From: Maritalea mobilis
Lineage (GTDB): Bacteria; Pseudomonadota; Alphaproteobacteria; Rhodobacterales; Rhodobacteraceae
Reading direction: 5' to 3'
Assembly: GCF_019800885.1 (NCBI RefSeq)
Contig: NZ_JAHVKE010000004.1
Coordinates: 248,001 to 312,000, forward strand
DNA length: 64,000 nt
Shown here: piece by piece, positions 10,953-19,588 of the stretch
How the letters are laid out: each line of letters opens with the position of its first letter
Position numbering within the stretch: the stretch's first letter is position 1
Notes under the pieces: model-generated
Told to the model about the DNA's origin: nothing
The model's input: only the letters and a program-made list of their open reading frames with translations
Database searches by the model: none
Translations under genes and position numbers: made by a program

Positions 10953-12119
10953 ATGTCGACCCAAGACCTCTATCCCTTCCTGCTCGCCGAGCAGGCCACC
11001 AAGCCGAAATACGATGAGAAAGACCTCATCGCGCGGTTCACCCGCCACCTTCAGAAGCTTTGCTTTACGCCGCCGAGCCAGGAGGATCTCCAGAAGGTTC
11101 TCGATGCCAGAACGGCTCTCAAGGAAGAATGTGGCGTGTCGGACGAGCAAGCCGCTGTCGGCCATCCTTTCCCTCCGCTTCATGCCAGCGAGATCTTGCT
11201 TCGGATGCGCGACGAGGACCGGATCGCGCGCCGCGCGCGGTGCCTCGCCCATGGCAAGACCGTTCCGGTCAATCCTTTCGCGGATCTGCGCAAGGAAGAG
11301 GCCGAAAAGCTCAAACCGATCCGGGCCGGGCTGCCGGCCGTCATGCCCGGAGATGAACACTGGGCCGACGAGATCGCCGCCGCGCTTCACGATGAGATGC
11401 CCTGGATGGGGCCGGCCACCGAGCATGCCTGGCATGCCCTGCGCCGGGCTGCGCGTCTTGGTGAACCGATCGTCTTGCGGCCTGTCATCCTGAACGGCCC
11501 ATGGGGCATCGGCAAATCCGTCTGGGCCCGCCGCCTGGCCGAGCGGCTGGCCATGCCCTCGATCGAGATCGACGCCTCGAAGAGCGCCGCTGGCTTTGCG
11601 CTCACCGGCCTCGAGAGAGGCTGGGGGAGCGCACAGGCTGGGCGGCCGCTCGAGGTCATCCTGCAACGCCGGCTGATCAACCCGCTCTGTGTCGTGGACG
11701 AACTCTGCAAGTCTGGGTCAGCGACATCGGGCAAGGGCACTCGCTTCTCATTCTCCGATGCGCTGCTGTCCCTGCTTGAGCCGGCGACAGCCAGGCATTG
11801 GGAATGCCCGATGTATCGGCTGCCCTTCGACATGTCGCGGATCTCCTGGGTGCTGACCTCCAACCAGACCGCGACGATTGAACCAGCGGTTCTGAACCGT
11901 TGCCAGGTGATCGAGTTGCCCGACGTGACTGCGGACGACCTCGTTCGATTTGCGCGGCGGCAGGGCGGGACGATGGGGTTGGGCGAGGCCGCGATCGACG
12001 CCGTGGTGGACGCCATTCTCAGGGGGCCGAAGATCACGCATCGGCGTTTCAGCTTGCGCGACGCCCTCCGCCTGCTCGAGCGGGCCGAGACGCTTCAACA
12101 CAAGCCGATTCTGCACTGA
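10953..12119 (+). CDS. AAA+ ATPase
   Basis: A 388-residue AAA+ ATPase. Walker A is GPWGIGKS near residue 185, Walker B is LCVVDEL near residue 245, sensor 1 is SWVLTSNQ near residue 295, and an arginine-rich RFSLRDALRLLER helix closes the lid region. The architecture resembles Lon/MoxR-type ATPase modules without a protease domain. The start ATG 10953 is 55 bp after a structured leader. It is the gene nearest the left end of the transposon, and a decayed copy occupies the same place in the second element at 43485-43560. That makes it part of the element's conserved left-end set rather than casual cargo. Function unknown; chaperone-like remodelling is an inference. Confidence 0.85.
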   Translation: MSTQDLYPFLLAEQATKPKYDEKDLIARFTRHLQKLCFTPPSQEDLQKVLDARTALKEECGVSDEQAAVGHPFPPLHASEILLRMRDEDRIARRARCLAHGKTVPVNPFADLRKEEAEKLKPIRAGLPAVMPGDEHWADEIAAALHDEMPWMGPATEHAWHALRRAARLGEPIVLRPVILNGPWGIGKSVWARRLAERLAMPSIEIDASKSAAGFALTGLERGWGSAQAGRPLEVILQRRLINPLCVVDELCKSGSATSGKGTRFSFSDALLSLLEPATARHWECPMYRLPFDMSRISWVLTSNQTATIEPAVLNRCQVIELPDVTADDLVRFARRQGGTMGLGEAAIDAVVDAILRGPKITHRRFSLRDALRLLERAETLQHKPILH

Positions 12120-12179
12120 CGGCGAACCACGTCGCCTGTGGAGTCAGTGCTCCGTCTATGGGGTCATCGGGCCGACCGA

Positions 12180-12247
12180 TATGGCGAAAAGACCATATAC
12201 GGCCCAGCCACGGCGGTATTGCTCACGCATATGGCGAAATCACCATA
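12180..12247 (+). promoter_or_regulatory. Two operator-like inverted repeats 50 bp apart
   Basis: TATGG-N8-CCATA occurs at 12180-12197 and 12230-12247 with closely similar spacers (CGAAAAGA, CGAAATCA). The centres are exactly 50 bp apart, about five helical turns, so a looping or cooperative repressor site is plausible. They sit between the AAA+ gene stop and the ATG at 12272. Confidence 0.5.
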
Positions 12248-12271
12248 CACAACCCCGGAAAGAACGAACGA

Positions 12272-12661
12272 ATGACTAGGACCTATGACGACATCCTCGC
12301 AAAGCACCCCGCACTCCTCGGATCGGCGCCGACAGACCTGAAGGCCTTCGGTGTTTGCTGTGGGCCGGGATGGTTGTCCATCCTCGAGAGCCTTTTCGAT
12401 GACTTCGAGAAAATCCGGCAAGAAGACGGCCTGACCATCACCGTGTTCCAGGTGAAGGAAAAATTCGGCGAGTTGCGGGTCTATGTCAGGGGCGGCAACG
12501 ACCGTGTGCAGCGTCGTCTTCGCGACGCCGAATGGGACGCCATGTTTACGTGCGAAGACTGCGGCGGGCGAAGCCCAGGTGTCCAATCCCTTGGCGGCGG
12601 TCTGAACAACCTCTGCGGCGCATGCCGCAAGAAGCTGAGGCAGTCATGGAAGGACAGGTAG
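12272..12661 (+). CDS. Hypothetical protein with C-terminal zinc ribbon
   Basis: A 129-residue protein starting at ATG 12272, 24 bp after the second operator-like repeat. The N-terminal part has a PxLLG...CCGPGW segment and a middle part EKFGELRVYV. The C-terminal part holds two CxxC pairs, TCEDCGG and LCGAC, spaced as a zinc ribbon. Proteins of this type are common on mobile DNA and in phages; no function is known to me. The gene converges with the H-NS-like gene, with 4 bp between the stops. Confidence 0.7.
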   Translation: MTRTYDDILAKHPALLGSAPTDLKAFGVCCGPGWLSILESLFDDFEKIRQEDGLTITVFQVKEKFGELRVYVRGGNDRVQRRLRDAEWDAMFTCEDCGGRSPGVQSLGGGLNNLCGACRKKLRQSWKDR

Positions 12662-12665
12662 CGGA

Positions 12666-12977
12666 TCAGATCTTGAGGTCGTCCTCGGTCATTCCGTTCT
12701 TGAGCGCGTCGGAAAACCACGCGGGTTTCCGGCCACGGCCGCTCCATGTCTTCGATGGGTTCTCGGGGTGGCGATACTTCGGGATGCTCTTGGATTTGGC
12801 TTTGCGTTTACCAGTGGTGCCGACGACGGCTTCCAGCGTCACACCCATCTCTGCGGCCATCGCTTCAAGCTTGGTCCGAGCCTCGACCAGTTTGCGCGCC
12901 TCGTAGGTCTCGATTGCCTTGTCGATATCCTTGCGAAGCTGCTTCAGCTCTTCGAGCGAAAGGGTGTTCAGACCCAT
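12666..12977 (-). CDS. H-NS family nucleoid protein (HvrA-like)
   Basis: A 103-residue H-NS-family protein. The N-terminal half is a coiled-coil oligomerisation region (LEELKQLRKDIDKAIETYE...). The C-terminal DNA-binding motif is TWSGRGRKPAWF, very close to the TWTGRGRTPKW motif of H-NS. Such proteins bind AT-rich DNA and silence transferred genes; HvrA of Rhodobacter is the nearest known type. Being carried on the transposon next to a CBASS locus, it may keep the cargo quiet in a new host. That role is inferred. Confidence 0.85.
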   Translation of the reverse strand: MGLNTLSLEELKQLRKDIDKAIETYEARKLVEARTKLEAMAAEMGVTLEAVVGTTGKRKAKSKSIPKYRHPENPSKTWSGRGRKPAWFSDALKNGMTEDDLKI

Positions 12978-13320
12978 TTAAAAGTTCCTGTCCGGCGTTA
13001 ACGATTGGGCCGTTTACGGATTGCGAGAGTGATATGTCAATGCGCCTGGAAACGGGCGGGCCGGAGGTGCGGAGCGACGCCGGGGTTGCTGCGGCCTTCG
13101 CAGGCCTCGGGTCGACAGCGCCCAGCGTGGTGGTCAGATGAAGTGGGCGGCAAGCGGACTTGCGGCAACGCGGCGTGGGCCGTGCCTGTCAACGCCCGAA
13201 GCGGACCTTCAGGGGGGATGAGTTCCGGAGAGGAGTTTCTCGTCCGTAGTGTTCCACGTCAGAGCCTGCTTGCTCATCGCTAACGGTGTGCTTTGCGCGC
13301 CGCAAGGCACCCGTAAATGG
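12978..13320. other. Gene-free stretch
   Basis: No supported gene. It should hold the promoter of the H-NS-like gene on its left side. The middle part is GC-rich with no clear repeats, and it ends at the stop of the CBASS transcript coming from the right. Confidence 0.5.
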
Positions 13321-14462
13321 TCAGCTGGTTGCAGGAGGAATTGGTATCGCGCCACTTCTTACGACCTGCGCTGCACTCCGCCCATGGGTGGGCATCTGAA
13401 CCGCCCAGGGAAACGGCGGCGACGCCGAACGTTCGTATTGGTAGACCAACACCTCAGGATGCAGCCTGTCATCGAGGTGCCGGCCCAGAGTGAACACAAC
13501 GCTGTTGGGGGCTGCGATGAACAGGTGAATGCGTTTGACCCCTTTTGCCATGAGAACGCCCAGAAGATCCGTGAAGTCTTTCGCCATGGCTGATTGCTTG
13601 CTGGCAGACCAGTGCGCCGTCGTGCTCAGAGTTGGCAAAGCGAGGCGGATCAGAGGCATATCACCGAGAGTCGCTCTGATACCGTCTGCGTCCGACGGGT
13701 AGGAAACAGCGACGGCCACTGCTACCTCCGGAATATCCTCCTTCAGGCCGTCGATCCCGGAAATGACGAAGCGGTCTCCGTCATCTGCGCCGTCAGGTTC
13801 GCGCCATTCTTCTGCGAAGCGATCCCAATCCATCACTGTAAGACCAGCTTCATTGCCAACCATCATGCCGGTCAGAAACGTCAGCGGAACAGCGGCCATG
13901 CCACCGTAGACCAGCCTGACGTTTCCAGGACCCGCCGCATCACGCTTCTGACGAAGCTGTTGCCGCAACCCGGCAATCTGCGAGAGTGCATCTTCGGGAC
14001 TGCTGATCTGACTCGTTGATGTCGACTGCCGGTGGTCGACTGGCAGGATATCGATACGGCCTTTCAGGCGTTTCGGTACGGCAGAGGCAAGGGGGTATCA
14101 ACAGTCTGGTGCAGCCCGCGGTGCTCCAGGACAACCACGCTCTGCTTCCTGAGATGCCGCATGTCAGCGATGTGATCGATCACACCAAGGATAGCCCCCG
14201 CAGCAGCGAGCAGAATGCCGAAGAAGACGGTGATCTGTGACCAGTAGACCGACAACCCGCCCCCATCCGCCTGCACAGCCAGCCGCATGACGCGGTCCGC
14301 ATCGATCCAGGAAAGATCGCCAGCCAGCCCACCGACGCCTAGCCCGGCGACGATCAATGTGACACCGGCACGCAGCGACCTCGAAGGCCAGGACGGGGTT
14401 CGGAAGATATAGGTGATCAATCCATCGAAAAACCGGTCACCATGTTTGCGCCAGAAAGACAT
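13321..14462 (-). CDS. cap14: CBASS effector: two-TM SAVED protein (Cap14-like), one frameshift
   Basis: Two frames together give one protein of about 380 residues. The first (from ATG 14462, eight bases after GGAGG) has two membrane helices, AGVTLIVAGLGVGGLAG and ITVFFGILLAAAGAILGVI. The second holds a SAVED domain, with IRLALPTLS and IHLFIAAPNSVVFTLGRHL followed by VLVYQYER. SAVED domains bind cyclic oligonucleotides; in Cap14 this drives a membrane effector. The break is at a run of five G on the plus strand (14091-14095; five C on the coding strand). One extra C there would join the frames exactly (DTP then LASAVPKR). It is either a real mutation, a sequencing error or a slippery site. 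Downstream of, and translationally coupled to, the second CD-NTase. Confidence 0.8.
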
Positions 14463-14478
14463 GTCTTCAGCCTCCGGA

Positions 14479-16020
14479 TCAGCCAATATTCACGATGAAC
14501 TGACCGCTACGCGCGGCCAGTTTGCCATTCTTCACAATGAAACACTCGATGCTGTGCTGGCCCCTATAGAGGGTGCTCTCAGAATGGGACAGACCACCCC
14601 GGACCGCCGCGTCCGGACTGAAGCCCCCACGGAGGCAATCCGCATCCTCGGCTTCCCGTCCGGTGTTCACGACCTGCCAGTAGACCTTGAAACGCCCGGT
14701 CACCGTTGTGTCAGCCTCAAAGCGCAGGCTGCAATTTCTTGGAAGCGGCGCGCCATTGCTCACGAAGTTCTGCGGCCTGAACCCGTTTTGCGTGAAGCTC
14801 GCCGTACGAATAGTCACGCGGCCTTCCGCAGCCTGCGGCCATCGCGGCTTTCGCATGTAGGCTGGAGCAAGGACGAGATTCACCGCACGGACCAGCCGCG
14901 CGGGAACACCCGGTTTCCTGGCCGGATTGCGACGCTCCAGTGCGCGTTCGACCAGCCCTTGCCCCATGCGTTCGGCGAGGACGGCACCAACACCGTCGGC
15001 AGTGAGAGCCTGGTGTGCCGAAGCGAAATCGCTGCGGGCCTGCTGAAGCCACTCATGGAATGCATCCCGGCGCTCAGAGTGGTCTTCCCACTTGTCAGCA
15101 AAGTTTTCTTCGGGGTCGGCTGGGTTTTCGATCCAGTCCACGCCATTGCGACGGGTAATATGCCGGTCCATTCCGTGAAGGATCGAGAACAGCGCATCGG
15201 AGAGGCGTTCTTCCTGGTTATAGGCATGTGCGGCAAGAGTGGTGATCAGAATGGAGATCGGCTTGTCATCCGACCGGTCGCTGAACATCAGATCGCGATG
15301 GCGTTTCAGGATCTGGATAGCGCCCTGCAGAGGGGTACGCACCCGCCATGCCGGAACATCCTCAACGCTGGCCTGCATCCTGCGTGCCTCGTTGAGAGCA
15401 CGACTTCTGAACGCCTGGCCCATCCGATCGCGAAACCAGAGCGCATAGCCTTTGGGATTGCTGCGCGGCCAGCGGCCGCCAGCCTGCCGGAAGCCGTCGT
15501 GTTCCTTGTCTGTGATCGCGAGCGCGGTTGCCCCCAGTCGGGCAAGCGCGGGGCCCGCTTCACTCAGATAGCGCCGCTTCTCGAAGTCGGGCACCGCAGG
15601 CAGGACATCCATGTGAAACTGTGCGCCATCCGCGTAGACCAAGGTCCAGCAGCGGCGCCCGTCTTCGGGTTTGCTCATGCCATAACGCCGGGCATAGGCT
15701 TTGACCTCGACGCCGACGCGACGCTTCAGCTCCGCTTGGGTCAGTGCCGACTTCTCGTAGTCGAGACGGCAGACCATATCGATGTCATAGTCTTCTTCGT
15801 CCGATGCGGGCCTGATCGCCGTCCCGAGCCGGAAAGAACCCTGCACGTACACATCGGGGCTGTCGTTACGTACAGTTGAATCCGGTCGGTGCAGCCACTC
15901 ACCGAGCGACTTGTAGCTGCGCTCAGCCTGTTCGTACCGGCCCGGCGGGACCTGAAGTTCCTCAACGAGATCTTCCAGTAACTGATCGATAGGTCTGGTA
16001 TTCGGCAATGGGAATTCCAT
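14479..16020 (-). CDS. CBASS CD-NTase with AGS-C sensor domain (second cyclase)
   Basis: A 513-residue cGAS/DncV-like nucleotidyltransferase, which on phage infection makes a cyclic oligonucleotide from NTPs. The active-site GS is at residues 61-62 (QGSFRLGTAIRP), followed by the metal-binding DYDID (Asp79, Asp81) and a third Asp in FHMDVLPAVP near residue 150. After the OAS-like core, from about residue 385, comes an extra domain ending in RFKVYWQVVNTG, a GG loop, SESTLYRGQHSIECFIVKNG and FIVNIG. This matches the AGS-C sensor domain. It is clearly paralogous to the cyclase at 19588-20826, with the same register through the active site. It lies 128 bp downstream of the HNH-SAVED gene and in front of the two-TM SAVED effector. 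Confidence 0.92.
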   Translation of the reverse strand: MEFPLPNTRPIDQLLEDLVEELQVPPGRYEQAERSYKSLGEWLHRPDSTVRNDSPDVYVQGSFRLGTAIRPASDEEDYDIDMVCRLDYEKSALTQAELKRRVGVEVKAYARRYGMSKPEDGRRCWTLVYADGAQFHMDVLPAVPDFEKRRYLSEAGPALARLGATALAITDKEHDGFRQAGGRWPRSNPKGYALWFRDRMGQAFRSRALNEARRMQASVEDVPAWRVRTPLQGAIQILKRHRDLMFSDRSDDKPISILITTLAAHAYNQEERLSDALFSILHGMDRHITRRNGVDWIENPADPEENFADKWEDHSERRDAFHEWLQQARSDFASAHQALTADGVGAVLAERMGQGLVERALERRNPARKPGVPARLVRAVNLVLAPAYMRKPRWPQAAEGRVTIRTASFTQNGFRPQNFVSNGAPLPRNCSLRFEADTTVTGRFKVYWQVVNTGREAEDADCLRGGFSPDAAVRGGLSHSESTLYRGQHSIECFIVKNGKLAARSGQFIVNIG

Positions 16021-16148
16021 AAATTAAAATTCTCCAGACGATGCTGGTGCCCGTCGTCTACTGACTTGGTGCAGGTAGAGCTGAGTGGAAGAGGGGCGAC
16101 CAATGCCGCGATGGTATGACAAATTTTCGGCCGGAGATCTACAAGGGG

Positions 16149-17276
16149 CTAAGCGCCAATTTTGATTGTCGGCTCGAATCCCTTCCCCGGCTTTTGGTCG
16201 TAGATGACTAGTGATAAATCTGCTTTGGGCATTCGTGATCGTCCTGTTTCGACAGCTACAGAAGCCGGAAGAACAGGAAATACGTTGATCGTCGCATCCT
16301 CGCCGTGATGGGCCTTAATTCGATCAAAGAGCCTACGAAGGTGAGTCTTGTAGATTGCAAGATCCTCTTGCCTTCGCATGATATCATTGTGGGGTTCTTC
16401 TGCCGTGATCGACCAGATGGCGACGTTGTCGCCCAGAACGGAGCGAATTCTCTGATCATCGACAGTCGCACTGAGCGCCAGCTTGAGAGCGACTGATACG
16501 TCCCTCGGCCCGGAATACTCGCCAACTTTGAAATTTATCGACGGCTGGTGGAGTTGCCATTTCCAAGTAGATGGCTCGCGATACTTTTGGTGAACAGATA
16601 CAGGCATGATGTCACCAAGCAGTGTACCCAGTTCGATGAGAAGCGGCTGCGGAGCAAGCGCAAACACACTCAACTGATGGATCTCCTTCTGCTCTATCCG
16701 TTCCTTCACCTTGCGTTTGAATTGGCGGTGCAGATGCGCGCTTTGCATACTCCAAAATTCAGGTTCATCATCCTTGATTTCGGAATTCAGCTCGATGTCG
16801 ATGGTTCGTCGCTCCGCCGGATGTCTGTCGGGCGGCATAGCAGCAAATATGGCTTTGGTGGAAATCAACGAGTCCATTTGGCCGATAGTAGCCGCAAAAC
16901 GGAGTACATGCGCCGCGCGGTCAGCGTCCATATCTGTAACAGTTTCGATCCGCTCTTCGTGCTCCCGCTTCATTGCCGCGAGCGTTTCTTCCGGATAGTC
17001 ATCCACGTGGTCTACGTCGATTTCTTTGTGGTGGATGGGACACATCAGCATCAGGTTGCTGATGTCACGGGCGAGAAGCGGTGAACGGATACTATCACCC
17101 CTCGGACCATTCTCGCTATCTGCCACAATATGCGCGATGAAACCGAACTTTCCGTCTTCCTTTCCAGCGATCAGATCCCCGACAAGGAGCTTGTTGCATC
17201 CCGCAAATTCACATCGACCCGCCGCCAAAGCCCACAGCTGGGTCTGTATCTTGGCTGGGATATTTGAACTAGACAA
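16149..17276 (-). CDS. cap5: CBASS effector: HNH endonuclease-SAVED fusion (Cap5)
   Basis: A 375-residue Cap5-type effector. The N-terminal HNH nuclease shows GRCEFAGCNK, then FIAHIVADSENGPRG and NLMLMCPIHHKEID, giving the Cys/His metal ligands and catalytic His. The C-terminal SAVED domain shows HQLSVFALAPQPLLIELGTLLGD followed by VSVHQKYR and a late INVFPVLPASVAVETGR. In characterised Cap5 proteins, cyclic dinucleotide binding to SAVED causes tetramer assembly and dsDNA degradation. The start is TTG 17276 with GGAG just upstream; ATG alternatives are far inside the nuclease. It follows cap3 after 91 bp. Confidence 0.93.
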   Translation of the reverse strand: MSSSNIPAKIQTQLWALAAGRCEFAGCNKLLVGDLIAGKEDGKFGFIAHIVADSENGPRGDSIRSPLLARDISNLMLMCPIHHKEIDVDHVDDYPEETLAAMKREHEERIETVTDMDADRAAHVLRFAATIGQMDSLISTKAIFAAMPPDRHPAERRTIDIELNSEIKDDEPEFWSMQSAHLHRQFKRKVKERIEQKEIHQLSVFALAPQPLLIELGTLLGDIMPVSVHQKYREPSTWKWQLHQPSINFKVGEYSGPRDVSVALKLALSATVDDQRIRSVLGDNVAIWSITAEEPHNDIMRRQEDLAIYKTHLRRLFDRIKAHHGEDATINVFPVLPASVAVETGRSRMPKADLSLVIYDQKPGKGFEPTIKIGA

Positions 17277-17367
17277 TTCTCCGCTCCGTTTTGAATAGCG
17301 CCGTCACAGCGGGTTATGATTGAATGGTCAAACGAGTAGCCAACGGATTTCGGGCTATCGAATGATG

Positions 17368-17880
17368 CTAAAGTTCCGGCGGTTTCCAACCTTCGCAAAA
17401 TCCAGATTCTGGAACTGCATCTGCAATTATCAGCTGGCTGGCCTCGGGCAATTTGCCACGTTGAAACGTAGTGATAGTCGCCTGAATCGAGGCGTTGCCC
17501 ATTAGACGCACGATGACCAACGCTGCAAACGAAGGTCCGCTGTTTTCGACCATATCCGTCATCGAGGCAACATCGATCTCACTAGGTATTGGTGGGAATG
17601 TCGGATGCGAGTGCCATTCGCCAAGATAGTCAACCCGACCAGCGCGACCACTGTTCTCCAGCAAGATCCGATCCATCTGTTGTGAGTGCGGCTCAGGCAA
17701 ACTATCGAAACTATCTCGTGTCCCCGCCTCAAGGTCGACGGTCAAACCGACGAGTTCAAATTTCCCCGGAGCTGTCTGTTCTGCAACCAACCACCCGCCG
17801 ATCTCGCGTGTGCCACCGTGCTTAAGGTGGATCTGCAATTTCGCAAGCTGCGAGCGTGGGACTGTAAGGCTAAGCGTCAT
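17368..17880 (-). CDS. cap3: CBASS JAB/MPN isopeptidase Cap3
   Basis: A JAMM (JAB/MPN) metalloprotease of about 170 residues. The zinc motif is complete: Glu in REIGGWL, then HSHPTFPPIPSEID (HxHx(7)S..D). In type II CBASS Cap3 removes CD-NTase from the proteins to which Cap2 has attached it, and so tunes activation. The frame extends upstream to 17928, but ATG 17880 (MTLSLTVPRSQ) is the natural start and overlaps the cap2 stop by 11 bp, giving translational coupling. Confidence 0.92.
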   Translation of the reverse strand: MTLSLTVPRSQLAKLQIHLKHGGTREIGGWLVAEQTAPGKFELVGLTVDLEAGTRDSFDSLPEPHSQQMDRILLENSGRAGRVDYLGEWHSHPTFPPIPSEIDVASMTDMVENSGPSFAALVIVRLMGNASIQATITTFQRGKLPEASQLIIADAVPESGFCEGWKPPEL

Positions 17881-19588
17881 CTTGCACTCCAATGTGAGAC
17901 ATGACGCGTTCAACGCCCTCTTCTGCACAACTTGTGCTGCCCTTTACCCATCCTTCGTGAGGACCGAAAATGACTGGGTGGGTGTCAAAGGGATGATCAA
18001 AGATCCAGCCTTTTCGCAGCCCGATAAAGTAGGCAGGTTCCGGATGAACTCTCATCTCTGTTGCTGCGAGAGCGTCCAGGGCGTGACGTACCAGCCTGTT
18101 GGCAATGACACCTACATCGCCGTCAGAGGCGAATAGGGGCTCGTCGTCGTCATCACCTTGCACCCCGTAATTGTGTTCGCGGCCCTCTGGCGGTGCCATG
18201 CCTTTCTCGTCGCACCATGCACGCAATTGAGATGCAGCGGTAAGTGGTGGCGGATCTTCAGATGGGATACTTCGTGCAATCAGACCTCCGAGTCCTCCCG
18301 CATAGACACGTCCCCAGACGAGAGGTTTAAGCTTCTGCGTGCAAATGGCCGCTGCCATTCGAAACACTCCGCTATCAGCCGTCGTGTCGATGACGAGATC
18401 ACAAGTGCTGATGATCTCGCTCAACTGAGCAATATGCTGGACAGAGGATTGAGACGTCAGACTCAGACCCAAGGCACCGACTTTCACTGCCGGATTTATT
18501 CGCAGCAATCTGTGCTTAAGAGAAAATGCCTTGTGATGCCCCACATCCATTTCATCGAGTTCGTTTCGAACCAAGTTGTCGGACCAAAGAACGTCATTGT
18601 CGAGCAACATGAAATGACCGACGCCTTCGCGCGCAAGACTTGCCGCCACTTTTGATCCCAGCGAACCCGCGCCGATGATGCAGATGCTAGATTCTCGAAA
18701 CATCTTCCCGTGGACCCGGCGTTCTCTAGCCTTCGGCGGTTCAAAGGTATGAAACAGGTCAATCTTTCGTTTCGATCCGTTGTGAAGAACGCGCAGCAAT
18801 ACCTCTCGCTTGCCATTTGACATGACCACCAACATATCGCCGGTGCCTTCTACCCATTTACGGAGCCATGAAGGCAGGTACTGGTAGCAGAGCTCCTTCA
18901 CTTCTTCGGGCTGAAGATCTGGAATATGCCGAATGTCGGGTAATCGATATAGAACCCCAGGGACCGTCCTTCCCCCGAATCCCGCACCATCAATCGGCAC
19001 GCGCAAACCAGTATCCAGACCGATGCTCGCAATGCGGGCAACAAGGACTTCGGAAGTCCCAACCCGGCGCTCCAAAGTCATGCGAATATCGGTTGCGTGT
19101 CCGGCAAGGCGCAACCTTATGAGGCGTGCGGTGTCTGGCGGCAACATGAAGCGGCGGGAGCACCCCGAGAGCAGAGAGGGCAAGTCGACCGGATGAGCGC
19201 TTTCCACGTCTGAGAAAGCATCGTCCTTTGGGGTTGCCTCCAAGAGTGCTTTGGCACTCCTAACTACATCTGCGCTCTTGCAGTCGGGATGCCAGTTATC
19301 CGGTCGATATTGGAGGCATAGTTCGCCACCTTCGCCATATTGGTGTTGCGATAACCGGACGGTGCCGTCGGCTGGAAAGACAAATGGCGGGAGATCAGGA
19401 AAGAGTGCTGGAAAAACCAGTCGCAATGGAATGCGGCGATCACCAGTAAGCAAAACAAACGACCAGGTCAGAAGACCATCGACGTTCTTGCCGAATTGGG
19501 GTTCTTCCAGCCAATCTGATGTCGCTTCTAGGTCAGCGAGCTCTTCACACTCACGGATTAGCCGCGCCTCGCCGGCTGTGAACTCCAT
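17870..19588 (-). CDS. cap2: CBASS E1-E2 fusion Cap2
   Basis: A 572-residue fusion of an E2-like and an E1-like domain, which ligates the C-terminal Gly of the CD-NTase to target proteins and primes it for signalling. The E2 part shows FPALFPDLPPFVFP, QHQYG and the catalytic-type Cys at about residue 91 (GGELCLQYRPDNWHPD). The E1 part has the ATP-binding GAGSLGSKVA and a following DND (LLDNDVLWSDNLVRNE), and a later LVIDTTAD. A Gly-rich GRVYAGGLGG loop follows. ATG 19588 overlaps the upstream CD-NTase stop (TGATG). Confidence 0.94.
   Translation of the reverse strand: MEFTAGEARLIRECEELADLEATSDWLEEPQFGKNVDGLLTWSFVLLTGDRRIPLRLVFPALFPDLPPFVFPADGTVRLSQHQYGEGGELCLQYRPDNWHPDCKSADVVRSAKALLEATPKDDAFSDVESAHPVDLPSLLSGCSRRFMLPPDTARLIRLRLAGHATDIRMTLERRVGTSEVLVARIASIGLDTGLRVPIDGAGFGGRTVPGVLYRLPDIRHIPDLQPEEVKELCYQYLPSWLRKWVEGTGDMLVVMSNGKREVLLRVLHNGSKRKIDLFHTFEPPKARERRVHGKMFRESSICIIGAGSLGSKVAASLAREGVGHFMLLDNDVLWSDNLVRNELDEMDVGHHKAFSLKHRLLRINPAVKVGALGLSLTSQSSVQHIAQLSEIISTCDLVIDTTADSGVFRMAAAICTQKLKPLVWGRVYAGGLGGLIARSIPSEDPPPLTAASQLRAWCDEKGMAPPEGREHNYGVQGDDDDEPLFASDGDVGVIANRLVRHALDALAATEMRVHPEPAYFIGLRKGWIFDHPFDTHPVIFGPHEGWVKGSTSCAEEGVERVMSHIGVQDDA

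Noticed and set aside
13033-13141. Short frame between the H-NS-like gene and the CBASS locus
   Set aside because: About 36 codons, no ribosome site or recognisable protein features.
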